From assembly GCF_900187295.1 (NCBI RefSeq), contig NZ_LT906473.1, positions 2,947,568 to 3,011,567 of the forward strand: a stretch of 64,000 bases of DNA. The letters are read 5' to 3'. The DNA is from Corynebacterium cystitidis (GTDB lineage Bacteria; Actinomycetota; Actinomycetes; Mycobacteriales; Mycobacteriaceae). Within the stretch, counting starts at the first letter, position 1, and the number at the start of each line of letters is the position of its first letter. Below, in pieces: positions 60,623-64,000 of this stretch. Below the pieces are notes generated by a model. It was not told the origin of the DNA. It ran no database searches and worked only from the letters and a program-made list of their open reading frames with translations. The position numbers and the translations under genes are program-made.

Positions 60623-61920
60623 ATTTGATGGAATCAATCCGACTGGCAGCAACCAGTCTGCGCGCCAATCGCATGCGGTCTTTGCTGACGTTGCTCGGTG
60701 TGATCATTGGCATTGCCTCGGTGATCGGGATTATGACAATCGGTAACGCGCTGAGGGCGCAAACCATGGAAGGGCTTGAATCTTTTGGTGCCGGTGACAT
60801 ACCAGCAAACGTGACGCTACGCAGCGAAGAGGACGAGGACGCGGACTTCTCAAACTTCGATGCAGAATCGCACCCAGAATCGTTGATTACTGAGGAGATG
60901 ATTGACCAGATTGGTCAATCGCTTGGGCAGGACCTGCAAGGATATTCGGTGAGTGCGCAGGGCCCGCGGGAAGCTGAACTGACTGATCCCACAGGTGTGA
61001 CTGAGGCCAGCTCCTCGAGCTCAATCGAAGGCGTGAATGAAAACTCACTAAGCTATGCGGGTACTGACATTGTCGCGGGCCGCGGCATTGATGCCACAGA
61101 TGTGGCCGGTGCTAGCCAGGTGGCGATCATCTCGGAGGAAGCAGTAGACAAACTTTTCAGTGGTGATACTGAACGGGCATTAGGGTCAGAACTGCAGCTT
61201 TCATCCTCCGCATTCGACACCCCGGTAACTGTCGTGGGCGTTTACTCGGCGAGTTCTGGCAATGAATTCCTGAGCTTTACCGATTCGGTTTCACGGGTTT
61301 ACCTCCCATACACCCTCGTGAAAGACCTGGGAAATCTTCCCGAAGGGTTCGAAAGGGTCAGCTTCCGCCCTGAAGCAGATGCACCAGCAGATCCTGAAGC
61401 AGATGCACCAGCAGATACCGTGCGGACACAGATACAGGCCCTCTTCGATTCCTTCTACGCCGACGACACCTACGCACATGTCAAAGTCAGCGACGTGACG
61501 AGTGGACTCGATCGGGTCAATTCAGTGATCAACAATATTTCGCTTGCGATCTCTGGAATTGCGGCCATTGCTTTGCTGGTAGGCGGTATCGGTGTGATGA
61601 ATATTATGCTGGTGTCGGTCACAGAACGCACACGCGAAATCGGCATCAGGAAAGCGCTCGGCGCAACGGGCAAAGCCATCAAACTCCAATTCGTCGTGGA
61701 AGCGATGATGGTGTGTTTGCTTGGCGGTGTCATCGGAGTGCTAGCCGGTGGACTGCTAGGCTACGCTGGCTCTGCCGCAATGAAAGCACCCGGGCTGCCG
61801 CCGGTATCGGCTGTTGTGATTGCGTTGGTGTTTTCGTTGGGTATCGGCCTGTTCTTCGGCTATTACCCCGCCGCGAAGGCAGCCAAGCTGAATCCGATTG
61901 AGGCGCTGCGCTACGAATAG
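60619..61920 (+). CDS. MacB-like ABC transporter permease
   Basis: 433 aa: one helix, a large extracytoplasmic domain (MacB core), and three C-terminal helices with ERTREIGIRKALGATGKAIKLQFVVEA and a PAAKAAKLNPIEALRYE end, the MacB signature. Substrate unknown (drug, peptide or lipid). The extracytoplasmic domain contains PEADAPAD twice, from a 24-bp duplication. Confidence 0.92.
   Translation: MNLMESIRLAATSLRANRMRSLLTLLGVIIGIASVIGIMTIGNALRAQTMEGLESFGAGDIPANVTLRSEEDEDADFSNFDAESHPESLITEEMIDQIGQSLGQDLQGYSVSAQGPREAELTDPTGVTEASSSSSIEGVNENSLSYAGTDIVAGRGIDATDVAGASQVAIISEEAVDKLFSGDTERALGSELQLSSSAFDTPVTVVGVYSASSGNEFLSFTDSVSRVYLPYTLVKDLGNLPEGFERVSFRPEADAPADPEADAPADTVRTQIQALFDSFYADDTYAHVKVSDVTSGLDRVNSVINNISLAISGIAAIALLVGGIGVMNIMLVSVTERTREIGIRKALGATGKAIKLQFVVEAMMVCLLGGVIGVLAGGLLGYAGSAAMKAPGLPPVSAVVIALVFSLGIGLFFGYYPAAKAAKLNPIEALRYE
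61369..61416. repeat. 24-bp perfect tandem duplication in the MacB-like permease
   Basis: Bases 61369-61392 and 61393-61416 are identical; each encodes PEADAPAD, in frame, in the extracytoplasmic domain just before the third-last soluble segment. Confidence 0.95.
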
Positions 61921-62335
61921 CCGTGGAACAAAAGCATTGACCTGCCCGGCGGGTGTGTCCTGACTACGGGCACCGCGCTGGGCCCCAGCCTTAGGTTGGT
62001 TGGATCAGAGATCCCGGTGCTTCAATGAGAGCCAAGCACCGAATCCGGGGGCGTTGCAGAGATGTCTTTGAAGACACTGCCTTCGAGATGGTAGCGGCGG
62101 ATGTTTGTGCGAGAGCTTCTGGTTCACTGATCCGTTACGTCAGAATGTGCGATGGGTTGTGCCTGGGCTGGCGGCACGACAGCACGTGAGCCTGCCAGCG
62201 AAAGGGCAGTGCGGCTAACACCTGCAGAACTGTGGGACAAGACGCAATAAAACCAAAACGAATGAGCGGTCAGCAGTGGGTAGATTAGCGTGGCATAGCT
62301 TTTATTCGTGGAGTTCCTGTTACCCGTCACCGGCC
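61921..62335. other. Spacer with a copy of the fprA 3' end
   Basis: 415 bases, no gene seen. Contains CTGACTACGGGCACCGC at 61960-61976, a perfect 17-bp copy of 62340-62356, the last codons of fprA; and a hairpin GGTGCTT/AAGCACC (62016-62040), a possible terminator for the export operon. Confidence 0.6.
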
Positions 62336-63721
62336 CTAGCTGACTACGGGCACCGCACGCGCGTAGGTGACCATGTCTTCCCATTCCACAATCTTTTTGC
62401 GCTCACGCCCATAGATCTCGCACCCTTCGCCCGCGGCGCGTTCGGCAGCATCGAGCCGGTACCAGCCCTCCCAGGTGGTGTAGGGAATGTCGCGCTGCTC
62501 CAGTAGCGCGATAATGGCATCGGGGTCGTCGTGCTGGCGCGGGGTGAGCCGTCCGGACAGTGCGTCGTTGACAAGCAGATCTGTGGTTTCCTTCGCGTCG
62601 GACTTGGTGTTGCCGATCAGCCCGACCGGCCCGCGCTTGATCCAGCCGGTCACGTAGAGTCCGTCTTCGACTTTGCCTTGTCCGCTTTCCGACGGGATCA
62701 CGTTGCGCTCGTAATCAAAAGGTACGCCGGGTAGTGGTTCGCTGCGGTAGCCGATTGCGTGGTAGACGGCCTGCGCTGGCCAGTCGGTGTACTTGCCGGT
62801 ACCTACGACGTTGCCGTTGCCGTCGTATTCTTGGCGTTCGGTGCGCAGTCCAACAATGGTCTGTTTGTCGTTTTCTCCGTCCTGCGCGAGCAGAACCTCA
62901 GTTGGTTCTTCAAAGAAGTGGATGTGCAGGGTGTGTGGGGCGTTCTTCGGTTCGCGCAGGGCGTATTGCTCGAGCACCTGGCAGTTGAGGTCCACAGACT
63001 TGTTGGCCCGGCGCGCGGCCACGGAGTGCTCGTCGTACTCAATGTCTTCGGGGCTGACCACCACGTTGATCGTGTCAGATAGGTCTAGCTCCTTGAGTTC
63101 CTTCGGGGTGAACTTGGCCTGCGCTGGGCCGCGCCTGCCGAACAGGTGGACTTCCTCTGCTTGGTTTGTGCTTAACGACGCATACACGTTGTCCGGTATT
63201 TCCGTGACCAAGAGCTCATCGCCCGTTTTGGCCAGGATGCGTGCAATATCCAGGCCGACGTTGCCCACACCGATCACGGCGACTTGGCGGGCTGAAAGAT
63301 CCCAGTCGCGTTCGAAGCGGGGGTTGCCGTCGTAGAAGCCGACGAACTCGCCAGCGCCGATGGAATGCTCACCGCCAGGGATGGTCAGTGCCTTGTCGCG
63401 CACCGCGCCGGTAGAGATGACGATGGCGTCGTAGTATTCACGCAGTTCGTCGATGGTGAGATCGGCACCTGTGGCGGTATCGCCGATGGTGATATTACCT
63501 AGGAGTCGCAGGTGTGGTTTGTCCAGCACGTTATGCAGGGACTTCACAATGCCCTTGATGCGTGGGTGGTCGGGGGCTACACCGTAGCGGATTAGCCCGA
63601 AGGGTGCGGGCATTTGCTCGAAGAGGTCGACGTAGATGTCGTGTTCTTCGTTGCGGATGAGGAGGTCGGAAGCGTAGATGCCAGCTGGTCCTGCTCCGAT
63701 GACTGCGACGCGCAAACTCAT
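62336..63721 (-). CDS. fprA: FprA-type ferredoxin/flavodoxin-NADP reductase
   Basis: 461 aa adrenodoxin-reductase-like flavoprotein moving electrons between NADPH and ferredoxin. FAD-binding VIGAGPAGIYASDLL at the start and the NADPH-binding VIGVGNVGLDIARIL near residue 155; FGLIRYGVAPDHPRIKG and GWIKRGPVGLIGNTKSDAKET are family signatures. ATG at 63721 has AAGGAAGG 9 bases upstream and is preferred over GTG two codons earlier. Confidence 0.93.
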   Translation of the reverse strand: MSLRVAVIGAGPAGIYASDLLIRNEEHDIYVDLFEQMPAPFGLIRYGVAPDHPRIKGIVKSLHNVLDKPHLRLLGNITIGDTATGADLTIDELREYYDAIVISTGAVRDKALTIPGGEHSIGAGEFVGFYDGNPRFERDWDLSARQVAVIGVGNVGLDIARILAKTGDELLVTEIPDNVYASLSTNQAEEVHLFGRRGPAQAKFTPKELKELDLSDTINVVVSPEDIEYDEHSVAARRANKSVDLNCQVLEQYALREPKNAPHTLHIHFFEEPTEVLLAQDGENDKQTIVGLRTERQEYDGNGNVVGTGKYTDWPAQAVYHAIGYRSEPLPGVPFDYERNVIPSESGQGKVEDGLYVTGWIKRGPVGLIGNTKSDAKETTDLLVNDALSGRLTPRQHDDPDAIIALLEQRDIPYTTWEGWYRLDAAERAAGEGCEIYGRERKKIVEWEDMVTYARAVPVVS

Positions 63722-63972
63722 GTGCACGGTCCTTCCTTAATTCTTAATCGGCTGTTAAATAGACTGCTTGGTCTGTGAATGTAGTGTTATGGGCGCTGTG
63801 TGTAAAGATTATGGGCGATTAAAATTCAGGCTATTATCGGCCAGCCATTTTGATTCAACGCCAATAGTGCAGCTAGCGGTGGTTAATTTAGTCATGGTCG
63901 TAGCGTACCCTTTGCTATAGACAAAGTAGTACGGTTAGCGTTCAGTCCATCACGTTCTAAACGAACTATAGC

Positions 63973-63988
63973 TAGACCGAACGGTCTA
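63973..63988. promoter_or_regulatory. TetR-type operator palindrome before a truncated gene
   Basis: TAGACCG-AA-CGGTCTA, a perfect 7-bp-arm palindrome, 9 bases before an ATG at 63998-64000. Such sites are typical of TetR regulators; a partial GTTC/GAAC pair lies at 63953-63965. Confidence 0.5.
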
Positions 63989-63997
63989 AAAGGGGAG

Positions 63998-64000
63998 ATG
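63998..64000 (+). CDS. Start of a gene running off the window
   Basis: ATG at the last three bases with AGGGGAG directly before it. Only the start is visible, so the product is unknown; the palindromic operator suggests it could be a TetR-family regulator or a gene under one. Confidence 0.35.

Noticed and set aside
1..64000. CRISPR arrays, complete insertion sequences, rRNA genes, prophage
   Set aside because: No regularly spaced repeats, transposase or integrase reading frames, or rRNA sequence were seen.

Overview
The window is chromosomal DNA from a Corynebacterium-type mycolic-acid actinobacterium. The call rests on gene content and order: a secreted mycolyltransferase with LGFP repeats, the FadD32-Pks13-AccD4 mycolate condensation module, an MmpL3-type trehalose-mycolate flippase, TmaT- and MtrP-like trehalose-mycolate modifying enzymes, an AftD-type arabinosyltransferase, GTP-dependent PEP carboxykinase, and many leaderless starts (TANNNT hexamer 6-8 nt before ATG/GTG). 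The species cannot be named from the sequence alone.

Layout. 169-12096: mycolic acid assembly (mycolyltransferase, lipoprotein, cutinase-like lipase, fadD32, pks13, accD4) ending in an unlisted-size 36-aa amphipathic peptide gene that resembles the small mycomembrane proteins. 12118-13073: pcm and a DUF3054 membrane protein. 13460-15534: a two-gene, lower-GC RloA/RloB (AbiL-like) ATPase/TOPRIM-type defence cassette followed by a large inverted repeat. 15851-23030: UPF0104 membrane protein, mmpL3, NYN protein, trmB (all minus) and pckG. 23219-33602: a block syntenic with M. tuberculosis Rv0224c-Rv0237 (methyltransferase, GT4 glycosyltransferase, polytopic membrane protein, DUF3068 protein, acyltransferase, AftD, DUF2613, LpqI/NagZ), with two sizeable 3' overlaps between convergent genes. 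33670-40484: VanW-like protein, GH15 glucosidase/trehalase, M23 peptidase, a DUF981 membrane pair, CPBP protease. 40769-41854: decayed ATPase gene beside tRNA-Gly(CCC). 41965-47951: dcd, hypothetical, YibE/F, alanine-type aminotransferase, ECF sigma factor with its membrane partner, DUF1707 protein. 48058-55601: membrane Fe-S oxidoreductase with a Pro/Ala-rich tail, a hypothetical membrane protein, and a 1268-aa repeat surface protein. 55712-61920: second decayed ATPase, PH-domain protein, then a two-component system followed by a MacAB-like export system. 62336-64000: ferredoxin-NADP reductase-like FprA and the operator/start region of a gene that runs off the window.

How it works together: the first half reads as one envelope-building neighbourhood. 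Mycolates are activated (FadD32), condensed (Pks13 with AccD4-made carboxyacyl extender), presumably acetylated and moved across the membrane as trehalose esters (TmaT, MmpL3), and attached outside (mycolyltransferase), while the DUF3068, GT4, polytopic and AftD proteins serve lipoarabinomannan/arabinogalactan. Unusual features of the window as a whole are (i) many perfect short tandem duplications, usually multiples of three bases, in protein tails, linkers and spacers, and (ii) a dispersed CTTWWCGACG motif, about 23 copies by eye on both strands.
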